NCBI GenBank assembly: GCA_001600415.1
Contig: BCJX01000003.1
Span: forward strand, 627,820 to 691,127
Length of the DNA stretch: 63,308 bases
Origin: Pascua guehoae
Taxonomy: Eukaryota; Basidiomycota; Tremellomycetes; Trichosporonales; Trichosporonaceae
Direction: 5' to 3'
Of this stretch, positions 1-10,914 are shown one piece after another. The notes beneath the pieces were generated by a model. That model searched no databases. It was not told where the DNA came from and was given only the letters and a program-made list of their open reading frames with translations. Positions within the stretch are counted from its first letter, which is position 1; each line of letters starts with the position of its first letter. Both the position numbers and the translations under genes were made by a program.

Positions 1-996
1 CCCGCCTCCCCGCCGCCGCCGCCACCCTCACGTCCCTCCTCGACGGCACGCGCACCACACTCCCCAACGACGAGCACCTCCTCCAGGCGGGCGAGTGCGA
101 GTGGGCCTATTTCCTCGACTTTGCAAATCGCCTCGTGCACATCTGGGCCGACAATCGGGGCTGCTATGCGGCGGTCAAATTCCAAGACGTGACGCCAGAG
201 TATATGCGCGAGTTTCGGTTCACCGACGCCGACGCGGCCATGCACGAGGCCGCGTATGTGGTCGAGGAGAGGGTGAATGGGTGGCGGGCCGAGGTGGCTT
301 TGGGGATGGGGAATGGGGAAGGGGAAGGGGAAGGGGAAGGGTATGAATGTGGGTATGAGGGCGGGTATGCCGGGGTTGTGGAGGGTGGACACGAGGGGGT
401 ATACGCGGGCCTAGAGTCTGAGGGGTATGCCGACGACTCGGGGGGGTTTGGGGATACCGAGGACGGAGACGAGGTGAGTCGATATGGATCTCTGGCCTTG
501 AGCACACGATTCCTACTGTTCAAACACGGCACTGTACGCGACGTCTCTGGGCTCCGCAATGTACGCCATTCAGTCGAGTATCAGCCATCGCCCAGCGTAC
601 ACCTCCCCACCATCGCTCCCCTGCCCTAACACACAGGACGAAGACACCGAACGTGTCGCCTCGCCCACAGTGGGTTCCGCCCAGGGATCCGCCCTGCACC
701 TCGTCGGCACGCCCCAATACTCGCCGCATATTTCCTTTACGCGTGCCGGCCAGCACATGAGCGGCAACGGGTACTCGAACGGATGGGCGCCAAGTAACGA
801 CAACGCGAGCGAGTATCCCAGACTGCCGTCGCACGGGCCACTGCGGAATAGGAATGGGAACGGACACGGACAAGTGGTAGAGGGGGCCAAGGGACATGTC
901 GAGGGGCAGTGGGAGGGGAGGGGCGGGGAGACGAATGGGTATGGGCACGCGCCAGAGTGGAAGAGGAAGGAGCTCAGGAGGCGGAGTACGGGCTAG
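1..996 (+). CDS. Unknown fungal protein, 3' part (5' end outside window)
   Basis: An open frame runs into the window from the left (codons from base 3) and continues to 473. An intron at 474-636 (GTGAGT start, CCCTAAC branch site, ACACAG end) joins it in phase to 637-996, which ends in TAG. About 276 residues are visible. The first 65 look folded, with an aromatic stretch including EWAYFLDFANRLVHIWADN and a conserved-looking YMREF. The rest is low complexity: Gly/Glu repeats coded by GGGGAA units near 311-340, then a Ser/Gly/Asn-rich tail. I recognise no catalytic motif and assign no function. The start codon is not in the window. Confidence 0.7.
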
Positions 997-1463
997 ATAG
1001 AATGTAATGGAGAATGAATGGTGGGCGGTGAGGGTTGGGCGCGTGGGAATCGGCAGACAAGGGGGGAGAGCAATAACGTGCGTTGCACGTCGTGCAAAGG
1101 CGTGATGCCTTGCCATACCTCTATTTCACAGTCGGTAAGCGCAGAGGAGGCAATGATGGTTACCGCTCATCGCATGCTTTGATAACCGCGTGGCGTCTGT
1201 TTGTGCGCTGCCAGGCGCAATCCATGCATGCCATGCATGCGTGAGTAATCAGACACTGACCATCCTTCTCAGAACGTGTCCAGCATTCTGACCTTGTGGG
1301 ATGGTAGAGGCACAAACTCTGTTAGTGTGTCCCAGATGGCGGCGTTCCTCGTGGCCACACACCCCCACACGCCAGTACTGTACACATTACATCGATGCAA
1401 TGACAGACAATCTAATTGCAACAAGATGCCGCTTGACCTGTATCAGCCCACCTGCGCGTGCCT
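997..1463. other. Intergenic spacer between two convergent genes
   Basis: This is the 3'-to-3' interval between the first gene (+) and the mitochondrial carrier (-). It holds short GCATGC/ATGCATGC palindromes near 1225-1240 but no supportable gene. It probably carries both polyadenylation regions. Confidence 0.6.
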
Positions 1464-3060
1464 CTACCGGGGCTGCTGCTCGCTCGTCTTGGCAGGCGAG
1501 CGGGGGTCAAACACCCAGCCGAGGTGCGTCTGGAGGGTCTCAAAGATGCCAAAGATCATTGCCGAGCTGGGTCCCGAGCGAAGACACGTGAGTGCGCACC
1601 CGGCATAGAGACCGCGAATACCACGCGTGCGGAAGATACGCATAAACGTCTCGCCAAAGCCCGGGGTTGGGAGGTTGGGGTGCAGCTCTGCGCTCGTCTG
1701 CATGGCGCTCTTGACGCTGTCGGCGGGGAAGAGCGACACATTGTATGCGATACCCGCGGCAGCGCCCGAGGCCATGAGCTCGAGCGGTGACAGGTCCGAC
1801 TTTGTCGCAATGTGCTCGGGTCCCGCCTTGGCCTGGTGCCGCTTGACAAAGTACTTTGCCATCATCTCGTACGTGCCAAACCACGCTGCGCTGCCGCCCG
1901 TCTCGCGCAGGGCTGTGCCGGTCTGTCCGAGCCAGAGGCCCCGGATACCCGTCGTCCGCACCGTGTCGGCGATGAGCGCAAAGGGGCCCTTGGGCGGCGT
2001 GCGCGAGAGGTTCGAGGGGAGCACAACAGTCGACGATGGGGATGCCGGCGCCTCGAGTGACGTCTTGATGACCTTTGGAATCGCGCCGCCACCGCTGCTC
2101 CCGGCAATCATCTGCACCTGCATCCGGCACTTGATGAGCTCGATCGGCGTCCTGACGTCAGCCACAGTGCACGACCAGTCGAGTTACAGCCTCGGTCTAC
2201 TCACAGGACAAACGAGGTCACGAAACCAGCACCCATACCAGCCAGCGCCAGCTGCGGGATCGTGAGCATTGGCTGCCCAAGCGCGTTCCTCGGGACATCG
2301 CTAAACGAGGCAATGGCAGCCTGGCATCGATTATACACAAAGAAGAGCGTGGCATTCTCTGCAGCCGCTCCAACGATCGGCGGTGTCAGGCCCTGGTGTG
2401 TAAGCGATTCCGCGCGGTTGGCTTCTCTTCTCCTCGTCGCCCGGGCGCGCGTTTGTGCCTTCTACCAGTCTCAAATTTCAAGACAGGCATCGTTCTCAAG
2501 ATATGGCGCACAACGAGACTCTCACATACTCACACGATAGAGCCCTCGGAATCCCTCCTTGCTGTACGTCTGCTTGAAGCAGTCCCAGGGACCGGTAAAC
2601 GATAAGGGCCTATCCGTCGGCTGCGATTGGAGTCGGACCTTGACTGTGGTGGTTAGCCAAAACAGGGGCAATCCATAGCAAGGTGGCTCCCATCTAAGCA
2701 CTCCTCGACACCAGACAGCGCCCGTAGAGTGCCCATACAGTACCCAGACGGTACCCAGACAGCGCCCGGGCACCTTGGCGCGGCATCAGCGCTCGAGAGT
2801 GTCCGCGCTTATCAACTCCTCTGAACATGGCTGCCAAGAGGTCATACGAGTGCACCAAGCGTATAGAACTTCCATTAACGCACCTAGGTCAAATGGATGC
2901 TCGAACAGTTTTGCAATCATGCCCGCGGTCTTGGTGTCAGCGTGAGTTGGGTAGTGAGAAGGGCCACGACGCGAGATGGGCTTACCATTCCAAAGACCAG
3001 GTCGCGGACAGGGCCGTTGGGGTCATTCTTTTCCGTCACATGGTCGACCGGCTCGCTCAT
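1464..3060 (-). CDS. ARG11: Mitochondrial carrier, ornithine/basic amino-acid type (one apparent frameshift)
   Basis: A six-helix inner-membrane carrier of the SLC25 family, probably exchanging ornithine or basic amino acids in arginine metabolism. Exons on the minus strand: 3060-2986, 2929-2884, 2643-2534, 2393-2205 and 2151-1464. The start is the ATG at 3060 ([11 protein letters not shown]). Carrier signatures appear in order: first repeat [18 protein letters not shown], second repeat [14 protein letters not shown] and third repeat [10 protein letters not shown], each a PX[DE]LXKXRXQ-type motif, with glycine-rich helix turns such as GFRGLYRGL and GIRGLYAGC. With the frame corrected the protein is about 369 aa, longer than the usual ~300 because of a Ser/Pro-rich loop after the second signature. 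In exon 4 a run of four T (minus strand, 2339-2342) breaks the frame between ENATLFF and VYNRCQ, and both sides match the family. The substrate is inferred from family resemblance. The gene is divergent from TAN1. Confidence 0.85.
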
Positions 3061-3367
3061 AGTGCGTCAGCCGTGGTATACACGGGAGGTATAGGTCGAT
3101 AGGTAATATGCGTCAGAGACGTTGAGACGATGAAAGTTGATGGAACGAGAGCAAGGGTGTTGGTTGTTTCGCCTTCTTTTGGATCGAGTAATTCCAAAAG
3201 TCGGCAAGTGCCGATGCGCGCGTCACCGGAATTTTAGGTAATGCGGAGACCCCAGAGTCACGTGGCTTTGGGCCCAATTTGGGAGACTCCAATGTTTCTC
3301 CCAACGAGGCTCTACAACGACACCACTCGAAGAGGTAGAGTCATTGACAAACACTCATTTCTCAACC
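3061..3367. promoter_or_regulatory. Shared 5' region of the carrier (-) and TAN1 (+)
   Basis: These 307 bases separate two divergent start codons (3060 on minus, 3368 on plus), so they must hold both promoters and 5' leaders. I see no clear TATA box. The bidirectional role is inferred from gene orientation. Confidence 0.5.
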
Positions 3368-4989
3368 ATGGCCGAATCTGGGACATCCAAGAGGGGAGGA
3401 CGGAGGGGAGGAAAGGGGAAATACTATGTCGGAAAGAAGGGACGCGCGCCAGGCCCACCCCGCGGTGGTGATGGGACTGGCGACTTCAAGGGTGGAACCA
3501 TGTCGGCGTACCGCACGCAACCTCTGGTGAGCAGCTAGTCGAAAGGACGCACCAGCGCCGGATACACACTAACGGACAGCCCGAGATTCTCACGTCTCGC
3601 GGAATCGCCGTCACAACCGTCCAGGGCAAGGAGGGCATTGCGGAACGCGAGGTCATCGAGGCGCTCGAGCAAGCCGCAGACGAACTGTACCCGGAAACAG
3701 GGTCGGGAGCCGGTAATGGCAGCGGAGACGACGATGGGGAGGGCGATATCGAGGACATGCTTAAAAAGGAGCTCGAGTCACTCGCGTCTGCACCTACAAA
3801 GAAGTCGTCGCGTTTCAGGGTGTGCAAGCGCGAGGCACCTTGCGGTACGTTTGTTTCTACGGAGAACGTTTGGTTGGAGCGGAGCTCATGCCAGTGTGCT
3901 ACATTATTGTGCTCGAGCCACTCGACCCCCTCGCGCTCGTACGCCACATTCTGGAGAAATGCGAGCGTACAGCCCGGTGCTCGTTCCGCTTCGTCCAGCG
4001 TCTCACGCCGATCAGCACCGCAGGAACGGGCAACCTCACGTCTCTTGCTGAGCTGGCGGCGCGCATCCTCCCGGCTGGATTCGCCACCGACGACGACCGC
4101 GCTCTCAAGGTATGTAGCTGAGACTTCCCTGGATTGGAAATTGTAGCTGACACAAACAGTTTGCAATTATCACCAACTCGCGCAACTCGGACAAGCTGCA
4201 GCGCCTGGACATGATTCGGACCGTCGCAGAGGAGGTTGGCAAGTTGGGCCGTGACCACAAGGTCGACCTCAAGGAGCCAGACAGGACGATTCTTGTCGAG
4301 TTGTATCGGGTGAGTCTTGTCTAATGTCTGCAGTGGAGCTGGGCGCGTCGACGACCACTACTGTACCTGGAGAGGGGCGGGACGGAACGTCGAGAACTGT
4401 CCCACAAACAGGCGCTGGGAAGCGGGCAACGATTCGTCCAGGAGGAGAGGAGAGACGTAGAACGGAGGAGACACGCAGCACTAAGCGGCTGGGGGAGGCG
4501 ACGATGCCGCCAGGTCGAACCGACAAGCGAGAGAATCACCGCAGCAGCAGTGTCTGCGTCAACGTGTACTGACGGCAGAACCTTATCGGCCTGAGCGTGG
4601 TGGAGAACTTTGACCGATACAAAAAGTTCAACCCCGCACGAGTGGCCAAGGACGCTGCGTCTGGCAGCAAATCGCCAGAAAAGCAGCAAGCCCCAGAAGA
4701 CCAGGGCGAGAAGCGGACACGAACCCAGGCCAACAATGACTACCGCGAACGACGCCGGGCCCAGCTGGCGGACAAGGCCGCCAATGAAGCGGGGGCGCAG
4801 GATGGGGCAGACGAGGGCGCATCGCGGAAGCGCAAGGCTGAAGACGGTCTGGAAGAGGGACAGATTCCCCTCCAGGCCGAGGATGTTGAGCGCGGCGAGG
4901 TGGTCGAGGATGAGACTGCCGACCTTGGGGATGACTTTGTGGAGCGTATTAAAGATGGGCGGGCTACCAAAGTGCGCCGGGAGGAGTAG
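3368..4989 (+). CDS. TAN1: THUMP-domain tRNA acetylation adaptor Tan1
   Basis: A tRNA-binding partner of the acetyltransferase Kre33/NAT10, needed for N4-acetylcytidine at position 12 of tRNA-Ser and tRNA-Leu; it carries no catalytic site of its own. Exons 3368-3526, 3580-3844, 3895-4109, 4160-4309 and 4579-4989 give 399 aa with every phase matching. The N-terminus is a basic RGG-like tail (GGRRGGKGKYYVGKK). Next comes PEILTSRGIAVTTVQGKEG, typical of Tan1, then an acidic linker. The THUMP core spans about residues 135-260, with FRFVQRLTPIST and FAIITNSRNSDKL, followed by NLIGLSVVENFDRYKKFNP. The last ~120 residues are charged and low complexity. The final intron (4310-4578, 269 nt) is several times longer than the other three (50-53 nt). 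Confidence 0.92.
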
Positions 4990-5404
4990 AGGGGTGTAGA
5001 GCATGCATGCAGTGATTGGTCGTGTTGTGTATGTTTGTGTAGTGTGCTTAGGCAGGCGCAGGATGCATGGACTCAAGAAGATGCTCTGATGCATGGCTGG
5101 GTAGATTTGGCATCGGGTGGTTTGAGGCGTCTGGTTTTGTGGTTGTGCCTGAATCGATTTTTGAGGGCGCCGGGGGGTGAAGGTTAGTGGAAAAGTCAGG
5201 GGAAACAAAGGGAGAGGGGGGGGACACGGCCTGTTGGCTCGAGTGGGCTGGGCTGGCTGGGCTGGGCTGGGCGGCAACAAAGGGAAAACGTCGACCAACG
5301 CCTGTTGACGATGATTGATCCTCCCCTCTTCAACAACAAACTCTACCCATTTGTTGTTCCAACTTTGGCCACCCACCACCTCTTGGATCGTTTTTGCGTG
5401 CACG
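4990..5404. other. Intergenic spacer TAN1-DOT1
   Basis: This holds the TAN1 3' region and the DOT1 promoter. A short imperfect GGGCT/GGCTG pentamer tandem lies at about 5245-5273. An ATG at 5315 is in frame with DOT1 without an intervening stop and could be an alternative upstream start. Confidence 0.5.
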
Positions 5405-7620
5405 ATGGAGTCCTTCTTCGGCAACGCAAAGGCGCGCCCCGCCATGGTCTCAACCGTGACGGTTAAGAAGTCAGTGCACCGCCCATTCGGCGCGGCGTCG
5501 TCGTCTTCCTCGTCGCGCAACGGACACTTGCACTCGTCTGCAGGCCGGCCCAAGGCACCCTTGTCGCGTGACTCTGGCCGAGGCTCGCATTCGCCAACAC
5601 GTACGTCGCAGTCGCACCGACACTCGCCACAACGAGACCGCGAGCGCGACCGTGAGCGCGACCGCCGCGACCATCGCGACCACCGCGACCGCGAGCGGGA
5701 ACGGGCCATGCGAGACCGCATCTCGCTACAGGTCAAGACGCAAAAGGTCTCATCAATATCCCCGCGCCCCTCGGCGTCGCCCCGGAAACGCAAGACGACG
5801 TCGCCACAGCGTGTTCTGCCCCCCAGCGACTCGGAGAGCGAAAGCAGCGACGACGCCCTGGCGCCCAAACGACGGCGTCTGCCCGGCGGCCTCCGAGTAG
5901 CTGGGTTCGGCACACCCGATGACGACCTCGACGTCGGCCGGCCGGTATTTTGTCCATCCCTCGCGGACGAACGTGGCGAGTGGGGGCGCGGCTGGGCCGG
6001 GTTCGTCACATGCGAAGAGGCATTACGGGGCGCTGTCAATGGATGGGCCGGCGGCGGTGTAAAGGACCTCAAGGACGCGGTTGTGAAGGAACGATACCAT
6101 GCTTGTGAGTGCGGGAGGCAAGCGTTAATCTGGGCGGGAAGGAGGGAGGATATCACACAGCGGTGCAGGCACGCCCCCGATCCGACGGGCGCGAAGTGGT
6201 TGGGTTGGGCACTCCCCGCGTTGGCCGACTTGCCGTGCCGAGGGAAGGAGATGGAGGAAGGCTAGACTGACCATGCAGACTTTCCTCAACCCGGTTTCGA
6301 GATTGGAGATAGGATGCCATCTGTCAGGCTGCGATATCCATCAGGAGCCGTCGAGCGGTGAGCTAGAAACCTCGGGGACACTAGCTAACAGCAGCTTTCT
6401 TCTTGTCACGCCGTCGTCGTCGCGCGAGTACAACCCTTTGAGCGAGTTGCGGAATGCACTACGGATCATCCTGAAGCGTGAGGGGAATCGTGTTCCTGCG
6501 ATGCTGACCTCTCAGACTACATTCCTCCGTCACACACGCACATCTTTGGCTATCTTGACAGCAGTGATCTGGAATCCGCCGTCCCTTCCCGATTACAAAC
6601 ACCAACACCTGGCGTCTCTACCCCTCCACCTGATGCCGCCTCACCAGCTCCCCAAACACCCCACGACACAATTGGTGATGCGTTGCGGCGTGCATTGGCT
6701 CCGAACCGCCGCAACGGCCCTGGGTTACTCAAGGCAGTTGACCGACTAAACCGGGCGCTTGCGGAGATCCAAAAAGACGGCACGATGGCGGCATGGCTCT
6801 CTAGTCCAGAGTACCGCATCTCCCGGCGAGACTGGTCGGCTCTTGTCGACTTTGTACACGACCAGTCGTATTCGCGAGTCGTGGCCCCGTTCTCTGATCT
6901 GCTCGAGCACCACCCAAAGCACCCGGACGATGTCGCAGCGGCAATCAGCGAGAAGGAGGACGCGTACGGCGAGCTGCGGCATGCGTTTATGAGCAAGGTG
7001 ATTGAGCAAACGGGGCTGGGGCCCGACTCTGTTTTTGTCGACCTCGGCAGCGGAGTGGGCAACTGCGTCGTCCAGGCGGCGGTGCAGGCGGGCTGCAAGA
7101 GCTACGGCTTTGAGCTCCTTCCTGTCCCGGCGCGTTGTGCCCGTCTGCAGGTACGCGAGTGCCAGCGCCGGTGGGCAATGTGGCTTCTCAAAGGAAACCT
7201 CGACACGGAAGTGCACGAGGGCGACTTTCGACGCCACCCAGAGGTCGCACGGCGGCTAGCACAGGCCGACGTTGTCCTCGTCAACAACGAGGTGTTTCCC
7301 TCGTCGCTCAATATCGAGCTCACGAACCTCTTTCTGGACCTCAAGGAGGGCGCGACGATTGTGTCGCTCAAGCCATTTGTCCCCGAAGGGTTCCGTATGA
7401 ACGACTCGAATGTAGGTTATCCAACTCTACTGTGCGCCTATGCTGACTCCACCAGTGTGACTCGTTTGCCGCCATCCTTCGGTCAACACCACACCCGTAC
7501 CACTCGGGCTGGGTATCGTGGAAGGCGGACAGCGGGAGGTATTATGTCCAGGTGCTTGATCGCGCCATGCGCCTCAAGTATGAAGAGGAGGCCAATTCAC
7601 GCCGGCGCGGGAGGTCGTAG
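5405..7620 (+). CDS. DOT1: Histone H3 lysine-79 methyltransferase Dot1
   Basis: A nuclear enzyme that methylates H3K79 on nucleosomes using S-adenosylmethionine; it is a class I methyltransferase rather than a SET enzyme. Exons 5405-6104, 6279-6357, 6395-6477, 6516-7411 and 7456-7620 give 640 aa with all phases matching. The N-terminal ~200 residues are disordered: Ser-rich stretches, an Arg/Asp/Glu/His dipeptide tract near residues 75-100 (RDRERDRERDRRDHRDHRDR) and basic patches suited to binding nucleosomes. The catalytic domain occupies about residues 400-640. It has VDLGSGVGN (motif I, SAM binding) near 462, GFEL, a VLVNNEVF motif and SLKPFVPEGFR. The start at 5405 (MESFFGNAK) is preferred; 5315 would add 30 residues in frame. 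Confidence 0.95.
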
Positions 7621-8026
7621 CGGGGTCGTGCTGGCGGAGACTGCGAGTCTGAGGATGCCTGGCGTCGAGCCGTGGAGGACGTGTTGTCCACTGCAAGTGC
7701 TCCGCGGTGGTGTAGCGGAGAGTGGGGTTGCGCTGAGCGTTCGCATGGCTCGGCATGTCTGAGGTGTTGTCCACGTTGTGGGAGTGCGATCTGTCTGTCA
7801 TCAGAGTGTTAGAGGGAGTACGATCAGAGTGCTAGCATTGATATCCCTTGTCTTGGAATCATCTTACTGCGTGCGCTGCGCATGTCATGCATTGTATATG
7901 GCAACCCGCTACTGGATGCGCGGCGAATACACGTCTGTCTGGTGTCTATGATACAACCCGTTGGCCCCGGGCACCCAATCGCTCGGGCGCGTCTATATCG
8001 TCTGTCGCGTCGACTGTCGCACACGC
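7621..8026. other. 3'-to-3' spacer between DOT1 and the BolA2 gene
   Basis: A convergent interval containing the 3' regions of both genes. I see no gene or RNA in it. Confidence 0.5.
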
Positions 8027-8577
8027 CTACTTTTGAGCCGCCCACTGCTCGGGCGTGAGGGTCTTTTGCGAGAAGGCGTGCAATTGCTTGATCTCTTCGG
8101 CGAGGATCTGGTTGACTAAGAATGTAAGCATTGTTCGTTGTCGTGCTCGTGCGCGGGGCCATGATCCCTTGATGACACATGATTCCTTCGCTACCCTTGA
8201 TAGCCATAGCGCCATCCAAACGCCTCGCGCAGCACCTCGCGCCGGACAGTGTGGTCCGCATTCTCCGACATCGGGGATATATAAAACGCACTCATCTTAT
8301 GCCTCGCGAGCGTCATCTTTTTGGCAAAGTTGGGCGATACAATGGTGAGCGCAAACGACGAGCCGCAGTTTCCCGACGTGTCGACGATTTCCTGGAGCCT
8401 CTGTCAGCACGCCGTCTGAAAACGAGTTTGGAGCACACGACCACACAACGGCGGGTAGGAAGCTGGACGCGGCTGGCCGCCACAGGCACGCACGAGGTAC
8501 TCGACGGCAATGTTGGCGCGGAGCTTTTCCTCCATGCGGAGGTTGATGGGGACGGACGAGTCGGTGTCTACGTCCAT
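8027..8577 (-). CDS. FRA2: BolA2/Fra2-type monothiol glutaredoxin partner
   Basis: A small BolA-fold protein of the cytosolic BolA2/Fra2 group. These proteins bind a [2Fe-2S] cluster together with monothiol glutaredoxins (Grx3/4) and report iron status. Minus-strand exons 8577-8494, 8391-8292 and 8115-8027 give exactly 90 aa, the expected size. Visible elements: MEEKLRANIAVEYLEIVDTS, then NCGSSF with the conserved cysteine, LTIVSPNF, ARHKMINQILAEEIKQ with the conserved histidine after Arg, and LHAFSQKTLTPEQW, whose end favours BolA2 over the mitochondrial BolA1/BolA3. The start is the ATG at 8577 (MDVDTDSSVP); an upstream in-frame ATG at 8676 lacks family support. The gene is divergent from uS9m. 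Confidence 0.9.
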
Positions 8578-8918
8578 TGTGTCGGCGGTGTGTTGTTGGT
8601 TGGTAGTGGGTTTATGATAAAGGGCAATGTTGGTCTTGGTGTGTCTTGTTCGCGAGTCAGCGATGGCAGATGACACAAGCAGCTAGCAAAGGTCAAGACG
8701 CCATCCTATCTGATAACGGGACCAGATCCACGTGGTCACAAGTACGTGGACTTTTTTCAGTCCTCTTTCCATGGTCAACGGCCGTTGCGATTTGCCTCCG
8801 CTCCAAAAGTCGGAACTGGAGGCGAGAGCCATACAAACGTCTTTGCTCACCACCACCTGCAGGCTCAACGTCACTCGTCTTTCTCCCCGTTGCCCGCTTG
8901 CAGGAAACACCACGTACG
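8578..8918. promoter_or_regulatory. Shared 5' region of FRA2 (-) and MRPS9 (+)
   Basis: These 341 bases between two divergent starts must hold both promoters. No clear TATA box or known iron-responsive element can be named with confidence. Confidence 0.45.
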
Positions 8919-10017
8919 ATGTCGGCCAGCAGCACGCGCGCGCTGCGTGCAGCCCTCCCTGTGATCCCCCTCCGGCCCCTCGCGACGGCGGGCTCGTCAC
9001 GTCTGGCCTCGACGTACACTCCGGCAGGTGTGCGCGATGCTCGAGAGGCCCCTCGGCCGCGGCGGCCGCGCAGCCCCAACTTTTGGTCGACCAAGCCGAA
9101 GCTGCATGACGCGGTTGCGTCGCTCGAGAGCACACTCGCGTCGGCAGAGCAGACACTGCGTGCGCAGCACATCTGGCCGATACCTGCCGGCATGCCAGCG
9201 CTGCCTGCGCCGAGGGCAAGCTTCCGCTCTGCCGGCGCAGTGGGCATTTCTGCACGCGGACGTGCGGATTCGCGCGAGCTCTCGTCGGTGCTCAACCAGC
9301 TCAACAATGTGCGCCATGTCGCGCGGACGGCGGGCCAGCTCGATGTCGCAGCCAATATTGACCAGGCGGTGAGCCGGTACGAAAAGCCCGCGCGGGCAGT
9401 CTCGTTTGCCGAGCGCGAGGCGGCGGGGATGATCAACTCGGGTCTCGACGCGTACGGGCGCGCATTCGCCACGGGTGCCAGGAAGGAGAGCTCGGCCCGC
9501 GTATGGGTCGTCCCCACCCCCGTTGCAAAGGCGGTCATCTCGCCAAAGACCGAGGCCGACGCCGAGACTACCGACGCTACTGCTGCCTCGGCTTCGTCTG
9601 AAGCCGCAGACGCAGACGCAGACGCACCCCTCCCCGTCCCCAAAGCCGAGATTCTCGTCAACCACCTCCCCCTCGCAATGCACTTTGGCAAGCCCGCAGA
9701 CCGCGAAAACGTCCTCCGCCCCCTCCGCCTCACCGGCATGCTCGGCGCGTACAATGTCTTTGCCCTCGTCCGCGGCGGCGGCACCACGGGCCAGAGCCAA
9801 GCCATCGCCCTCGCCATTGCACGCGCTATCCGCTCCCTCCAGGATGGCGCCTACAAGGTCCTCATGAACGACAATGCCCTCTACCGCGACCCCCGTGTTG
9901 TCGAGCGTAAGAAGACGGGCCGCGCAAAGGCGCGCAAGGGCGTAAGTTGTTTCCGTGGACATGTGACGGCGCGTCAGGCACAGCTGACATTCGCAGTACA
10001 CCTGGGTCAAGCGTTAA
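8919..10017 (+). CDS. MRPS9: Mitochondrial small ribosomal subunit protein uS9m
   Basis: A structural protein of the mitochondrial 37S subunit whose C-terminal tail reaches toward the P-site tRNA. Exon 1 is 8919-9941 and exon 2 is 9997-10017, joined in phase 0 (347 aa). Residues 1-60 are Ala/Arg/Ser-rich without acidic residues, as in a mitochondrial presequence. The middle is a fungal-specific helical extension and an Ala/Asp-rich linker. The uS9 domain fills the last ~125 residues: EILVNHLPLAMHF, RLTGMLGAYNVFALVRGGG, TGQSQAIALAIARAI, DPRVVERKKTGRAKARKG and, on the small last exon, YTWVKR. The K/R-terminal tail is the diagnostic S9 ending, so the six-residue final exon is strongly supported. 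Confidence 0.93.
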
Positions 10018-10825
10018 GATTGTTCTTGGCGGCTTGTTCATATCCTCCCACCTCCACTCTATCGCATGCACTCTATGAGCACTGGCAGCGGGTACAGTAT
10101 AGTTGGGGTGTAGAGCTGGGCTGTCTTTGAGGTTGGTTCTGCTGGACAAGGGAAGCGGTTTGACAGAGAGGAATGGTAGATTGAGCGGGGGCACTGAGTA
10201 GGTCAAGCGCCAAGGACAGAGTGGATGAAGCTGTGCTGCTTGTCCAAGTTTGATAGAGACGCTCGGGATGGCTTCAGCAAGCATGAGGTAGCAACGAGGG
10301 CCTCAAAGCTTTCTTCCTCGAATAGCTTCTTACACGATTACTCTCCATGCCTTTGTTGGATGTGGGCATAGTGTTTTACTGAAATTGGAGAAACCCACGT
10401 CGATCGTAAGTGGGGAGATTCTGAAATCATAGTCTGTTTGTGGCAGCCTCGAAAAACGCATTACCTCACGCCAAGAAGATGAGCACTGCGGATAGTGTGT
10501 TTTGGGGAAGGCGCAGATCGACAATGCCAAAGTTGATGTGGCATGTGGCACATGCCTGTGTCTACAACCCATCTGCGCCGAACACCAACGCAACCCAGGC
10601 CCACTCCCAATCAGGAAGACTAGCTTAGGACACTGTTGAACCCTAAGAGAGTATGATAACCACTACACCACGAGAGCCCGTGCTTCTTGGTGCTTCAGCC
10701 CGGTCGCGCGTGGGCCGAGGGCGGCGTTAGGAAACGTAGTATTCATGATGGCCATCCCAGGTTGCCTGTCCAGCCTGAGCAACAGCACACACAAAGCACA
10801 CCTAAAACTAAAAGAAATGTCGAAG
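10018..10825. other. Intergenic, 3' of MRPS9
   Basis: No protein gene is supported here. The interval includes the tRNA-like remnant listed separately. Runs of four A at 10804-10807 and 10810-10813 act as TTTT for the tRNA on the minus strand. Confidence 0.5.
10625..10678 (-). pseudogene. tRNA-like remnant (5' half only)
   Basis: Read on the minus strand from about 10678, this resembles the 5' half of a tRNA. It has an acceptor-like GGGCTCT, a D arm in which TGGT can pair with ATCA, and the A-box-like TGGTGTAGTGG. After that only a CTTAGG...CCTAAG hairpin is seen. There is no matching 3' acceptor strand and no TTCGANTC loop at the expected distance. It may be a decayed tRNA or chance similarity. 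Confidence 0.3.
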
Positions 10826-10914
10826 CGACCCCGGCCCGAATCGAACGGACAACCTTGAGGAAGAATTGTATTCCAACGTTGGAATCTCACGCGCTACCAT
10901 TACGCCACGGGGTC
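10826..10914 (-). tRNA. tRNA-Trp (anticodon CCA) with a short intron
   Basis: On the minus strand the acceptor stem GACCCCG pairs perfectly with CGGGGTC. The D arm is GCG-TAATGGTAG-CGC. The T arm is GTCCG-TTCGATT-CGGGC. The variable region is AGGTT (5 nt). The anticodon loop starts TTCCAA, giving anticodon CCA at 34-36 with U33 and A37. The extra bases after A37 form an intron of about 17 nt. Its 5' part (CGTTGGAA) is complementary to the anticodon loop, so TTCCAACGTTGGAA is a perfect palindrome at 10871-10884. The proposed exon stem TGAGA/CCTCA has one A-C mismatch at 31-39. A TTTT Pol III stop follows 12 nt downstream (10813-10810). Discriminator base G. Confidence 0.88.

Noticed and set aside
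4321..6156. 611-aa open frame on the minus strand across TAN1 and DOT1
   Set aside because: It is antisense to two well-supported genes, composed of Arg/Ser/Pro shadow sequence, and has no family motif. Long antisense frames are expected in GC-rich coding DNA.
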